DNA of 64,000 bases from Myxococcaceae bacterium JPH2 (GCA_016458225.1 JAEMGR010000003.1:682001-746000), one strand, 5' to 3'; shown: positions 18,149-26,865, numbered from the stretch's first letter. The notes: generated by a model not told the origin, from the letters alone. A program made the numbers and translations.

Positions 18149-18315
18149 TGGGTTGCATTCCACGTGCGACCTTCTTAGGTTCACCGCCGGTCGGAAAACG
18201 GCAGATCGGTTCGGTGAGCCCCGGTCACGTCCACGGTGGACGCACTTGTTCCCCCCATTCGGGGTGAGAACCCACGGCCTATCCAAGGCACACGTGTGCC
18301 TTCGTGAGGCTCACC

Positions 18316-18681
18316 ATGAAGCTCAACCACCTGGACCTCCAGGTCCCCGACGTCCAGAGCACCGTTCAGTTCTTCGAGCGCTACTTCAACTTCGAGATGT
18401 GCTCGAACCGCTCCTCCCCGGCCGTCGCCATCATGGAGGATCGCCACGGCCTGGTGCTCGTCCTGCAGCGACTGAAGAACCCCGCCGAGAAGTACCCCGA
18501 GGGCTTCCACATCGGCTTCATCGTCGAAGACGAAGCGCTCGTGCATGAGGTCCAGGCCAAGGCCCGCGCCGACGGGCACGAGGTCTCCGACATCATCCGC
18601 AACAACCGCGGCACGATGCTGTACTTCAAGGCCCCCGGCGACCTCCTCGTCGAAGTGAACTGCCGCCCCCGCGCGGCATAA
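18316..18681 (+). CDS. VOC (glyoxalase/bleomycin-resistance fold) protein
   Basis: A 121-residue single-domain vicinal-oxygen-chelate protein. MKLNHLDLQVPDVQSTVQFF is the typical first strand and helix (the H-L-x-L-x-V-x-D pattern); HIGFIVEDEALVHEV and YFKAPGDLLVEVN give the second half with metal-ligand-type His and Glu residues. The fold covers lyases, dioxygenases and resistance proteins, so substrate cannot be told. GTG 18304 is an alternative start. The gene is flanked by truncated or fused outer-membrane barrels and followed by strong hairpins, so it is probably transcribed alone. Confidence 0.85.
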   Translation: MKLNHLDLQVPDVQSTVQFFERYFNFEMCSNRSSPAVAIMEDRHGLVLVLQRLKNPAEKYPEGFHIGFIVEDEALVHEVQAKARADGHEVSDIIRNNRGTMLYFKAPGDLLVEVNCRPRAA

Positions 18682-18700
18682 GGCGGGCCAGCGCGTCGAA

Positions 18701-18729
18701 GCGGTTCGCCACCCCGCGTGGCGAACCGC
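18701..18729 (+). terminator. 12-bp stem-loop after VOC gene
   Basis: Perfect inverted repeat GCGGTTCGCCAC / GTGGCGAACCGC with a 5-base loop, 20 bases after the VOC stop. No T-run follows. It is followed by a smaller palindrome GCGTTCC-AAT-GGAACGC at 18767-18783. Confidence 0.65.
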
Positions 18730-18819
18730 CCCTGTCGCGACGTGGCGCACTGCGCGACACGCACGCGCGTTCCAATGGAACGCAGCGCGGGCCGCGTCAA
18801 ACCTGACGCGAAGCCCCTT

Positions 18820-18854
18820 GTGAGAGGGAGCCCGGGCGCTCCCGGCCCTCTCAC
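18820..18854 (+). terminator. Nested stem-loop upstream of truncated barrel gene
   Basis: GTGAGAGGG (18820-18828) pairs with CCCTCTCAC (18846-18854), and inside it CCGGG pairs with CCCGG, giving a long, nearly continuous hairpin. It is the third hairpin in 180 bases and may be a second terminator or a structured leader for the gene that follows. Confidence 0.5.
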
Positions 18855-18953
18855 GCCTGACTGGTACAATGATTGCTATCGGACGGCGCATCCCGCTCGG
18901 GGACCTCGCGTCTGTCGGCGCGGGGCTCGCGACGCACCCAGGGGGCGCCCGTC

Positions 18954-19580
18954 ATGCCGTCCATTCGCGCCGTCTCCCCGAGCCTGGGGGGAACGCTCGT
19001 CGTCTGTCTTGGATTGGCCCACCCCGCCCAGGCCCAGTCCACCGCGACGCTGCCGCCCTTCGTCATGGAGCGGCTGGAGGTGACCGCAGGCGAGGGCCCT
19101 CTCGTGGTGGGGGGCGCGAAGCTGCTGGACGCGGGCGCGCTACGGACCTCCTTGGTTGGCCACTACGAGCACAACCCACTCACGCTGCAAGGTGATGGCG
19201 AACGTCTGTCATTGATTCGCGAGCGGACGACGGGCGTGCTCGCGCTCGCGTGGGGCGCGCGCTCCTGGCTGGAGCTGGACGCGCACCCTCCCCTCCTGAC
19301 CCAGCAGGAAGGGGCGGAGCTGAGCACCCGGCGCATCGCGGCCCCCGCTCGCGGCGGATTGGGCGCGCCGCGCCTGGGCACCCGTCTGGGATTGATGAGT
19401 CGGGAGCAGGGCGCGGCCGTGGACCTCGCGCTGGACCTGGGTGTGCTGTTGCCCTCGGGCACCGGGCAGGCGCTGGCGCGCTCGGAGGGGGCGAACGTCT
19501 CGGGGCGCGTGCTGGTGGGGGGACGACTGGGGGATGTCCTCGCGAGCCTCGCGGCCCGTCGAAAGAGCAAGCCTTCATGA
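18954..19580 (+). CDS. OmpA-type outer-membrane barrel, truncated before the plug/OmpA domain
   Basis: A 208-residue exported protein starting MPSIRAVSPSLGG, with hydrophobic GTLVVCLGLAHPAQAQ and cleavage after AQA. The mature part (LPPFVMERLEVTAGEGPLVV, LRTSLVGHYEHNPLTL, WLELDAHPPLL, VDLALDLGVLLPSGTGQA) matches the barrel of myxobacterial OmpA-family proteins. These normally continue through the rest of the barrel, calcium-binding thrombospondin-3-type repeats and an OmpA domain. Here the match ends at about GDVLASLAA and a stop follows within seven codons, its TGA overlapping the next ATG as ATGA. The gene is most likely a 3'-truncated remnant; a short functional barrel is possible but half-length. 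Confidence 0.65.
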   Translation: MPSIRAVSPSLGGTLVVCLGLAHPAQAQSTATLPPFVMERLEVTAGEGPLVVGGAKLLDAGALRTSLVGHYEHNPLTLQGDGERLSLIRERTTGVLALAWGARSWLELDAHPPLLTQQEGAELSTRRIAAPARGGLGAPRLGTRLGLMSREQGAAVDLALDLGVLLPSGTGQALARSEGANVSGRVLVGGRLGDVLASLAARRKSKPS

Positions 19581-21268
19581 CGAAATACCAATGCAGGAAA
19601 TGCTTTGTCTATTTCTACGCCCTGACCCCGTGCGTCTGGTGTCCGGCCTGCGGGGGCGAGGTCGAGGCCGACGAATACAACCTTCCCCACCGTGAGAAGC
19701 CCACCAAGCGCACCTGTGGGGCGTGCCAGGAGTCCTTTCGCTGCGCGCTCCCGGACGACGAGCGGCCGAAGTTCTGCCCCCTGTGCAGTGAGCCCTTCCG
19801 GCCCGCGCAGGCGAACTCGATTGTCCCCGTCGCTCCGTTTCCCATTCCCATCACGACGACGACGACCCCTCCGACGACGCCACGGGTGCGTGGCTCGCTC
19901 CGGCGGCCGCCCCCAGGCTCCCTCAGTTCGGGCTTCAAGCCGCCGGCCCAGCGACTCACGCCACAGCCTCCGGCGCCCTCGCCCTCCTCGAGCCCTCCTG
20001 TGCAGCAGGAGGAGCAGGTCCCGACCCCGACCCCGCCCGCCAAGAAGCCCAAGACCCAGACCACGACCCCGCCGAGTGCTCCGCCCCCCTTGGTCGTCAT
20101 CCCCCTGACGCCCTGTGCCCAGTTCGCGCAGGGCGTCCTCACGAACCTCTACACGGGCCAATCGCACGGCTCGCGGTACGCGACCCTGTGCGCGTGGTCC
20201 CGCGCGAACCGCGCGCAGCGCAACCCGAGCCTCATGCGCTTGCTCTTCCAGGAGTTCGTTCACGCGGCGCAGAACCAGAACGGGCTCCTGGAGAACCTCT
20301 TGGATCTCCTGTGCAGTCGGGCCGCGGGGATCCAAAACCAGCTCAACGGACTCATCCACGCCGAGTTCCTCAGACAACCGCCCAGGGACCAGCGCTTCCG
20401 CGACACCCTGGTCGTCAACGTGGAGGGTGACTGGCTCAACTGCCTGGCGCTCAACACCATCAACAAGAAGATTGGGAAGGAGCAGACGGCGAGACACGAG
20501 GGCAGCTTCCAGGTGGCGGGCTGCACTCACACGATTGTTCAAATCCAAGGGGGCACGACCCGAATCCATCTCGTGTGCAGCCAGGACTACGACCCGTCCT
20601 ACGGCTGCATCCAGAACGTGATGACTCAGCTCACGCATCACCTCGGGGGGGCCCAGGGCATCGCCAGCCACATGCTCCAGCTCGTGCGTCACCCCGCCCA
20701 CTTCGTATCAACCCACTTCCCGCCCCAGCCGAACCCTCGGCTCAGAAGCAGGCTCTACAGCCAGCATGGCAATGACGGCGTCGAGTCCTTCACCGCCAAC
20801 AGCTTCCTCTCCTGCCTGCTGGGATTGCTCCTGGTCGTGGAGCCCTACTACGCCACGGTCCTCTTCGGCTCGTCGCTCGACATGCTGGAGTTGATCGAAG
20901 ACGGGCTGATGGACTTCGACGACGTGTTCGGCCACTTCGGCGCGTGGCAGGGAGGGCTGTTCCCGCTCTACAACACAGGCGAGCACGAAGGCAGCGCGCG
21001 CCTCCTCGCCGACGTCGACATCCAAGGCCTCCATCAGAACGTGCGTCAGCGGTTGTTGCAGCAGCTGCGCCAGGGCTTCGGCCCCGAGACCTGCGCGCTC
21101 TACAAGGCCCTCTTCATCCAGGCCCTGCACCGGTTGGCGCTCGATGCACGCGCGCCGCGGGTGCTCCTGTCCGCCCAGTCGTCACAGCCCTCGGGGGGGC
21201 CGCCGAGTCCCTCGAGCGATCGAAAGCGCGGCCCTCCTCCCGGAGGCGAGAACAACTTGTTGCTGTGA
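19577..21268 (+). CDS. Novel protein with two N-terminal zinc ribbons and a Pro/Thr-rich linker
   Basis: A 563-residue protein I do not recognise. The N-terminus has two four-cysteine sets: C6-x2-C9 with C22-x2-C25 and C47-x2-C50 with C67-x2-C70, each a classic zinc-ribbon spacing. Residues about 85-175 form a Pro/Thr/Ser-rich flexible linker. The remaining 390 residues form a mixed helical domain with distinctive stretches FVHAAQNQNGLLENLLDLLC, GDWLNCLALNTINKKIG, LYSQHGNDGVESFTA and DIQGLHQNVRQRLLQQL. There is no signal peptide or long membrane segment. The ATG overlaps the truncated barrel's stop. Nucleic-acid or protein binding by the ribbons is plausible; activity of the large domain is unknown. 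Confidence 0.6.
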   Translation: MTKYQCRKCFVYFYALTPCVWCPACGGEVEADEYNLPHREKPTKRTCGACQESFRCALPDDERPKFCPLCSEPFRPAQANSIVPVAPFPIPITTTTTPPTTPRVRGSLRRPPPGSLSSGFKPPAQRLTPQPPAPSPSSSPPVQQEEQVPTPTPPAKKPKTQTTTPPSAPPPLVVIPLTPCAQFAQGVLTNLYTGQSHGSRYATLCAWSRANRAQRNPSLMRLLFQEFVHAAQNQNGLLENLLDLLCSRAAGIQNQLNGLIHAEFLRQPPRDQRFRDTLVVNVEGDWLNCLALNTINKKIGKEQTARHEGSFQVAGCTHTIVQIQGGTTRIHLVCSQDYDPSYGCIQNVMTQLTHHLGGAQGIASHMLQLVRHPAHFVSTHFPPQPNPRLRSRLYSQHGNDGVESFTANSFLSCLLGLLLVVEPYYATVLFGSSLDMLELIEDGLMDFDDVFGHFGAWQGGLFPLYNTGEHEGSARLLADVDIQGLHQNVRQRLLQQLRQGFGPETCALYKALFIQALHRLALDARAPRVLLSAQSSQPSGGPPSPSSDRKRGPPPGGENNLLL

Positions 21269-21394
21269 CCTTCGCGTGTCCGCCACACGCGCATTTCCAG
21301 ACGGAACGAAGGCGCGCGACGGCCGTTCCGCTTGACTCCGAACGGCGCATCACGGATGGGGCACTACCGCCTCGTGTTCCTGGAGACAGAGTCC

Positions 21395-22588
21395 ATGCGC
21401 CGTGTCCTTCCGTTGCTTCTCGCCACGCTCGCCTTGGGGATGAGCGCCTGCGAGAAGAAGTCCTCTTCGAGTAACGCCGCGCCCGCGCAGGCCGGCTCGC
21501 CAAGCCCCCAGGCGGCCACGCCCGCGCCCGCGGACACGCTGCGCATCGGCGTGCTGGCGAGCCTCACCGGCGGCGAGGCCACCTACGGCATCTCCGCGCG
21601 CAACGGCATCATGCTGGCGCTCCAGGAGGCGAACGCGGCGGGCGGCGTCCACGGCAAGAAGCTGGACGCGCGCATCTACGACACGCAGGGGAAGCCGGAG
21701 GAGGCGGCGCAGTCCGCGACGCGGCTGCTCACGCAGGACCAGGTGGTGCTCATCCTCGGGGACGTGGGCTCCTCCGCGACGCTGGCGGTGGCGGAGAAGG
21801 CGCAGTCCGCGGGCGTGCCCGTCATCACGCCGAGCGCGACGAATCCCTCGGTGACGCAGAAGGGAGACTTCATCTTCCGCGTCTGTTTCATCGACCCGTT
21901 CCAGGGCTGGGTGATGGCGAAGTTCGCGCGTGAGCACCTGAAGCTGAACACGGTGGCGGTGCTGCGCGACAACAAGAATGCCTACAGTCTGGGATTGGCG
22001 GACACGTTCGTGCGCACGTTCACGGAGCTGGGGGGCAAGGTGGTGGCGGACGAGAGCTATTCCAAGGGAGACACGGACTTCCGCGCGCAGCTCACCGCCA
22101 TCAAGAAGATGAAGCCCGAGGGTCTCTACATTCCGGGCTACTACAGCGACGCGGGCATCATCGCGCGGCAGGTGCGGGAGCTGGGCCTGACGGTGCCGAT
22201 GATGGGTGGAGACGGCTGGGGTTCGGACAAGCTGTTCGAGCTGGGAGGCAGCGCGGTGGATGGCAGCTACTTCTCCAGTCACTATTCGCCGGACAATCCC
22301 GACGCGCGCACGCAGAAGTTCATCACGGACTACAAGGCGGCGTATGGAAGCGTGCCGGACGCCATCGCGGCGCTGGGCTACGACGCGGCGCGAGTGGCCG
22401 TGGAGTCGCTGAAGAAGGCGTCCCCGCCCTCGGGAGCCACGCTGCGCGACACGATTGCCACGACGCACGACTTCCCCGGCGTGACGGGCACGCTGAGCAT
22501 GGACGCCAACCGCAACCCGGTGAAGCCCGCGGTCATCCTCAAGGTCGGCGAGGGCAAGACGACCTTCGTCACCACCGTGGCGCCCTGA
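21395..22588 (+). CDS. Branched-chain amino-acid-type ABC transporter substrate-binding lipoprotein
   Basis: A 397-residue periplasmic-binding lipoprotein: MRRVLPLLLATLALGMSAC is a signal II peptide with lipobox M-S-A-C, then a Ser/Ala/Pro-rich tether. The mature domain has the LivK/Leu-Ile-Val-binding pattern: LRIGVLASLTGGEATYGISA, NGIMLALQEANAAGGVHGKK, LLTQDQVVLILGDVGSSATL, AGVPVITPSATNPSVT, VPMMGGDGW and a C-terminal FPGVTGTLSMDANRN. Ligand is probably an amino acid or amide, but this fold also binds aromatics and urea. No LivHMGF permease or ATPase genes are adjacent, so the partner transporter must lie elsewhere or the protein works as a sensor. Confidence 0.9.
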   Translation: MRRVLPLLLATLALGMSACEKKSSSSNAAPAQAGSPSPQAATPAPADTLRIGVLASLTGGEATYGISARNGIMLALQEANAAGGVHGKKLDARIYDTQGKPEEAAQSATRLLTQDQVVLILGDVGSSATLAVAEKAQSAGVPVITPSATNPSVTQKGDFIFRVCFIDPFQGWVMAKFAREHLKLNTVAVLRDNKNAYSLGLADTFVRTFTELGGKVVADESYSKGDTDFRAQLTAIKKMKPEGLYIPGYYSDAGIIARQVRELGLTVPMMGGDGWGSDKLFELGGSAVDGSYFSSHYSPDNPDARTQKFITDYKAAYGSVPDAIAALGYDAARVAVESLKKASPPSGATLRDTIATTHDFPGVTGTLSMDANRNPVKPAVILKVGEGKTTFVTTVAP

Positions 22589-22616
22589 GGCACGGCGGCC
22601 CGATGCGCCGTGCCTC
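22587..22616. terminator. Bidirectional 11-bp stem-loop between convergent genes
   Basis: Perfect repeat GAGGCACGGCG / CGCCGTGCCTC with an 8-base loop. It begins within the TGA of the binding-lipoprotein gene and ends 8 bases before the stop of the convergent gene at 22625, so it can serve both transcripts. Confidence 0.7.
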
Positions 22617-22624
22617 GGGCCGTG

Positions 22625-25309
22625 TCACCAGAGGGGCGCGTCGTTCGTTACCCCCATCCACCGGGAGAGCGTGGAGGCCACCGCGCTCGTCTGGTTTTGC
22701 GTCGCGGTCACCGCGCCTCCCGCCACGGTGACCGACAGGTCGCCCGCCTGCGCCGCCTGGAAGTAGAACACCGCCTCGCGCTGCGCGCCTTCCAGCGGCA
22801 ACGTGGTCACCGCCGCGTCACTGCAGTCGGGCTTCAGGTGGAACGTCACCCCCGCCGCCGCAGTCCCCGTCGCGGACACCGACACCGTGTCCGAGACCAG
22901 CGCCGCCAGGTTCCCCACCGTGTCCTGCGCCTGCACCACCAGCCTCGGTGAACACGCCTTCGCCACCACCGAGCGCTCGGGGTTGAGGAACACCAGCTTG
23001 CGGTCCGTCCCCACCGACAACACATCCACGTCGAACGTCGAGTCCGGACGCGTCGCGCGCGAATACCCCGGCCCCGTGATTGCGTTCAGGCTGATGACGT
23101 TCGCGCTCCCCAGGTCCGCGATGCCCGCCTGATACACATACCCGTTCGTCACGTCTGTCTTGTGGATGCGATTCTCCGTCACCTGGATGCGTGTCATCTC
23201 CGCCGGCGGAATCACGTTGCCATGCGCATCCGTCCCGTCCGCTTGCGCGAGGTTGATGCCCACGTCGTTCTCGTCCAGCGTGTTTCCGTCCAGCACCACG
23301 TCCTTGCAGAGCGGCGTCCCCGGTCCGTAGTACGCGCCGCCCACCACGAGGATGCCGGACGCGACGTCCAGCCCCGTGTATCCATTCGCCGTCACCGTGT
23401 TGCGGTTCACGCGCCCCGTCACGCCGTACCCGAGCTGGATGCCACTGGGCGCGATGAAGGCTTGCGGCCCCACACCCGTCACCGTGTTGTCGGTCAGCGT
23501 CGCATCCACCCTCCCCGACACCACGATGCCCGCCTTCTGATACCCAGACACTTGATTGCGCAGCACGTCCACTCGCGCCACCTGCGTCCCGCTCGTGGCG
23601 CCGCGCACGTCAATGCCCAGCCCCTCCTGGCAGCCGCTCCGCCCTTCCTTCTGATGGATGTCCCGCACCTGCGTGTCGGTGATGGCGCCGCTCGCCTCCT
23701 GCAACTGGATGCCCACGAGGCGATCCACTCCGGAGTCACAGAGGTCCGCGAGCCCACGCGCCGTCACCACCACCTGCCGCACGCTCGCCGAGGCCCCTCG
23801 GTTGCGCAGCACCGCGCCCTTCCAGTGCGAGGCCGGCGTCCCGTCCTGCTCCACCGCCGTCAGCGTGAATCCCCCGCCGTCGAACACGTAGCCATCCGGG
23901 ACGTACACCGTGCCCTCCGTCGTGCAGTCCGCCGTCAGCGTCACCGTGCCTGTCCCCAGCGTCACCGCGCAGGGCCGCTGTGCGCCACATGAACGGCCGC
24001 CCCACGTCACCGGGAATGTGCGACTCACCCGCAGCCCCGCCGCGTTCGTCACCGTCACCGCGATGACCGGCAGCGTGTCCGCGGGCACGCACGACAGCTC
24101 CGTCCACGTCACCGTGCTCGAGGTCGCCGTGCTCGTCGGCGGCCCAACCGCACCGGTCGTCGCCGTCCACGTGAACGTCAGCGGACGCCCCTGCGGATCC
24201 ATCGCCGCGACGTCGAACTGGAGCACCTGTCCCGCCACCGCGTCGGTCGAGGACTGCGCCGTGCTCGTGATGCGCGGTGGCTGCCGCTGCACCACGCACA
24301 CGTCCAGCCCACGCGTCGCCTCGCCGCCGTAGGCATCTCGCATCGTCACCGTGAGCCGGCAGCTGCCGCACGTGTCCGAGCCCGGCATCGCCGTGGGCGT
24401 GAAGTGCGGCGTCGCCGCCGTCGCGTCGTCGAAGGTGCCCTCGCACGTGGCCGCCCAGCCATACGTCAGCGCATCCCCATCGTCGTCCGTGGCCGAGGCC
24501 TCCAGCGCCGCGGCCTCGTCCACCGGCAGCTCCGCCGAAGGCCGCGAGCCCAGCTCCGTCACCGCCGGCCAGCGGTTGAACACCGCCTGCGGCGAGGGCT
24601 CGCCCAACCCCGCCAGACCCACGCTCACCGCGAAGCCCAGCGTCGCCACCGCGCCGTGCGCGTCCGACACCGACAGCGTCACCGTCACGTTGCCCGCGTC
24701 CGCCGGTGCCGTCCACGTGGGCGCCGCGACCGCCGCGTCCGAGAACGCGCCCGCCGAGGCCTTCCACGCATACTTCAGCGTCGCCTCCGCGTCGTCCGGG
24801 TTCGGGTCATGCGCGCGCGCTCGCAGCGCCACCGTGGCGCCCGGCTTCACCACCGCCTCCGCGGCCACCACCGCGTCGATGACCGGCGCCACGTTCCCCA
24901 CCGGCGGCTTCGTCGAAGCCACCTGCGGCAGCAGCAACAGCAGCGCGGCGTGATGCGGCGGAAGGTCCACCGCGTCCGCATCCAACGTGGCCAACGCCGA
25001 GCCCGCCGCGTCCAGCACCTCCGCGCGCACTCTCGCCGCGCCGGACTGGACGTGCGCCACCGACCCCGCCCACAAGGTGCCCGAGCCGGACAGGTCTCCC
25101 TCCACCGCCGCACCCTCCGCGGGCGTCGCGGTGGCCCTCACGCGCGCCACCGCGTCGGAGCGCAGCGAGCGAGGCAACACCACCATCAGCCGCACCGCAC
25201 CCGAAGGCTCCAGGTCGAAGGAGGGCTCATCCGGGAGCGTACAGCCTCCCGCGAGCACCCACAGCGCTCCGGCAAACAAAGACAACCACCGCGTGTTCGC
25301 CTGATTCAT
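22625..25309 (-). CDS. Surface lipoprotein with PKD-like domains and right-handed beta-helix
   Basis: An 894-residue lipoprotein. MNQANTRWLSLFAGALWVLAGGC gives signal II with lipobox A-G-G-C, and the ATG has a GGAGGGG site 8 bases upstream. After an Ala-rich domain come PKD/Ig-like repeats with the pattern D-x-x-G-x-x-x-x-Y-x-W (LKYAWKASAGAFSD, DGDALTYGWAATC, LTFTWTATTGAVG). Residues about 500-790 form short repeated turns rich in Asn and Val (NQVSGYQKAGIVV, DNTVTGVG, NTVTANGYTGLDVASG, NTLDENDVGINLA), the parallel beta-helix pattern of NosD/pectate-lyase-like folds. A polysaccharide- or surface-binding role is plausible; the catalytic residues of lyases are not identifiable. Confidence 0.75.
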   Translation of the reverse strand: MNQANTRWLSLFAGALWVLAGGCTLPDEPSFDLEPSGAVRLMVVLPRSLRSDAVARVRATATPAEGAAVEGDLSGSGTLWAGSVAHVQSGAARVRAEVLDAAGSALATLDADAVDLPPHHAALLLLLPQVASTKPPVGNVAPVIDAVVAAEAVVKPGATVALRARAHDPNPDDAEATLKYAWKASAGAFSDAAVAAPTWTAPADAGNVTVTLSVSDAHGAVATLGFAVSVGLAGLGEPSPQAVFNRWPAVTELGSRPSAELPVDEAAALEASATDDDGDALTYGWAATCEGTFDDATAATPHFTPTAMPGSDTCGSCRLTVTMRDAYGGEATRGLDVCVVQRQPPRITSTAQSSTDAVAGQVLQFDVAAMDPQGRPLTFTWTATTGAVGPPTSTATSSTVTWTELSCVPADTLPVIAVTVTNAAGLRVSRTFPVTWGGRSCGAQRPCAVTLGTGTVTLTADCTTEGTVYVPDGYVFDGGGFTLTAVEQDGTPASHWKGAVLRNRGASASVRQVVVTARGLADLCDSGVDRLVGIQLQEASGAITDTQVRDIHQKEGRSGCQEGLGIDVRGATSGTQVARVDVLRNQVSGYQKAGIVVSGRVDATLTDNTVTGVGPQAFIAPSGIQLGYGVTGRVNRNTVTANGYTGLDVASGILVVGGAYYGPGTPLCKDVVLDGNTLDENDVGINLAQADGTDAHGNVIPPAEMTRIQVTENRIHKTDVTNGYVYQAGIADLGSANVISLNAITGPGYSRATRPDSTFDVDVLSVGTDRKLVFLNPERSVVAKACSPRLVVQAQDTVGNLAALVSDTVSVSATGTAAAGVTFHLKPDCSDAAVTTLPLEGAQREAVFYFQAAQAGDLSVTVAGGAVTATQNQTSAVASTLSRWMGVTNDAPLW

Positions 25310-25434
25310 CGTCAAGCCCCTCCCTGTCACGTCGATAGGAGCAGGTCCCACGATGCAAAGGAAGACGCTCATGTGTCACGCCGGCTCGTCTTCACGAACG
25401 AGCCACGCGTCCGCTGGACGACGTCCTGACGCGC

Positions 25435-26166
25435 GTGCGTCACCTACCCGGCGATGGCCTGTCTCGCGGCACTTTTCCGAGCCGGCTGCATGCTGTGGTC
25501 CCGCGCGTGCGCGCGCCCGAAGAACGCCGTCCCCAGCCCTGGCCCATCCGCATCGCCCACTGGGCCCATGTGCCGCTGCTCGTCATCATGGCGGGCAGCG
25601 GGCTCCAAATCCTCGCGGCCTATCCCAGGCTCGGCCCGCGCGGGCAGCCGTTTGACTGGTATCCCTTTCAAGGCGTGACACCGCCCGCGTGGACGCGGCT
25701 GGGAGACTGGCTCGCGGGCGCGCGTCACTGGCACTTCGCCTTCGCGTGGTTCCTCGTCCTCAACGGCGCGGTGTATGGGTTCTACCTGGCGCTCAGCGGC
25801 GAGTGGCGCCGCCGCGTCTTCCTCCCTCGCCGCGACGCGCGCAACGCGCTCCAGACGCTCGCGTTCTATCTGCGCCTCCGCAAGGAACCGCCCCAGCAGG
25901 GGCTCTACAACGGCCTCCAGCGACTGGCGTACTCGGGCGCGCTCCTGCTCGGGCTGTTCGCGGTGCTCTCCGGGCTCGTGCTCTACAAGCCCGTGCAGCT
26001 GCGCGGACTCACCGCGCTCTTCGGGGGCTACGACACCGCGCGCGCCGTGCATCTGGTCGTGCTCGCGCTGTTCGTCCTCTTCACGCTCGGACACCTCCTC
26101 CTCGTGGCGCTGCATCCGCGCGCCCTCGTCGAGATGGTGACGGGCGGGAGCAAGCCCCGTGCGTGA
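25435..26166 (+). CDS. Membrane cytochrome b (b561/thiosulfate-reductase-type)
   Basis: About 243 residues with at least four membrane helices: HWAHVPLLVIMAGSGLQIL, HWHFAFAWFLVLNGAVYGFY, LAYSGALLLGLFAVLSGLVL and AVHLVVLALFVLFTLGHLLL. Histidines in these helices (HW, HWHF, VH, GH) fit the two b-heme ligand pairs of prokaryotic b561-type cytochromes. Its stop overlaps by 8 bases the next gene for a molybdopterin oxidoreductase, so it is very likely that enzyme's quinol-oxidising membrane anchor, as in the MsrPQ/YedYZ arrangement. The start is uncertain: GTG 25435 is the longest, and GTG 25495 or 25507 would remove an unremarkable N-terminus. Confidence 0.8.
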   Translation: MRHLPGDGLSRGTFPSRLHAVVPRVRAPEERRPQPWPIRIAHWAHVPLLVIMAGSGLQILAAYPRLGPRGQPFDWYPFQGVTPPAWTRLGDWLAGARHWHFAFAWFLVLNGAVYGFYLALSGEWRRRVFLPRRDARNALQTLAFYLRLRKEPPQQGLYNGLQRLAYSGALLLGLFAVLSGLVLYKPVQLRGLTALFGGYDTARAVHLVVLALFVLFTLGHLLLVALHPRALVEMVTGGSKPRA

Positions 26167-26854
26167 TGCGCGCCTCACTCGACGGCGGCTGCTCGTGGGC
26201 GCCTCGGCGCTCGGGCTCGCCGCGTGCGATTCGAAGCGGCCCCAGGCGGGCTTCCTGGGCGCCATGGAGCGCTTCAACCTGCGTGCGCAGACGGCCCTGT
26301 TCAACCCGGAGCGGCTGGCGCCCGAGGAGCCCCTCTCCGCGCTCACGCCGCCCGGGCACTTCCCCGCCTACTTCATCTCGCCCCAGGTCCCACAGGCTCC
26401 CGTGAACTGGGCACTGAAGGTCGGCGGGCTCGTCGCGCGGCCGAGCGTGCTGACCTCGGAGGACCTGCGCCGACTGCCGCGCACCGACCTGCGCGTGCGC
26501 CACCACTGCGTGGAGGGCTGGAGCGCGGTGGCGTCATGGCACGGCGTGCGCGTGCGCGACGTGGCCGAGGCCGTGGGCGCGGACCCTCGCGCGGGCTACG
26601 TGGAGTTCCGCTCGTTCGACATGGGCTACGCGTCGTCGTGGGACCGGCCCAGCGCGATGCACGCGCAGACGCTGCTCGCCTACGGGATGAATGGCGAGCC
26701 CTTGCCCGCCGCGCACGGCGCGCCGCTGCGCCTCTATTCGGCGGTGAAGCTGGGCTACAAGATGGTGAAGTACCTCACCGAGGTGAACTTCCTGCCCGAG
26801 CCCACCGGGGGCTACTGGGAGGACCAGGGCTACGAGTGGTTCGCGGGCGTCTAG
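26159..26854 (+). CDS. Tat-exported molybdopterin-dependent oxidoreductase (sulfite-oxidase/MsrP fold)
   Basis: A 231-residue enzyme beginning at GTG 26159. The twin-arginine signal RLTRRRLLVGASALGLAAC also carries a lipobox (L-A-A-C), so the enzyme may be anchored as a lipoprotein after folded export. The catalytic domain has RVRHHCVEGWSAVASWHGV, with the Cys expected to ligate molybdenum; YVEFRSFDMGYASSWD; YGMNGEPLPAAHGAPLRL; and VKYLTEVNF. It is short like MsrP/YedY and lacks the dimerisation domain of plant and animal sulfite oxidases. Expected work is reduction or oxidation of a periplasmic substrate with electrons passing through the upstream cytochrome b. Confidence 0.85.
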   Translation: MRDARLTRRRLLVGASALGLAACDSKRPQAGFLGAMERFNLRAQTALFNPERLAPEEPLSALTPPGHFPAYFISPQVPQAPVNWALKVGGLVARPSVLTSEDLRRLPRTDLRVRHHCVEGWSAVASWHGVRVRDVAEAVGADPRAGYVEFRSFDMGYASSWDRPSAMHAQTLLAYGMNGEPLPAAHGAPLRLYSAVKLGYKMVKYLTEVNFLPEPTGGYWEDQGYEWFAGV

Positions 26855-26865
26855 AGCCGCGCCGC

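Noticed and set aside
22610-25429. Plus-strand frames opposite the beta-helix lipoprotein
   Set aside because: Arg/His-rich shadows; the minus strand has a lipoprotein signal, a ribosome-binding site and regular PKD and beta-helix repeats.
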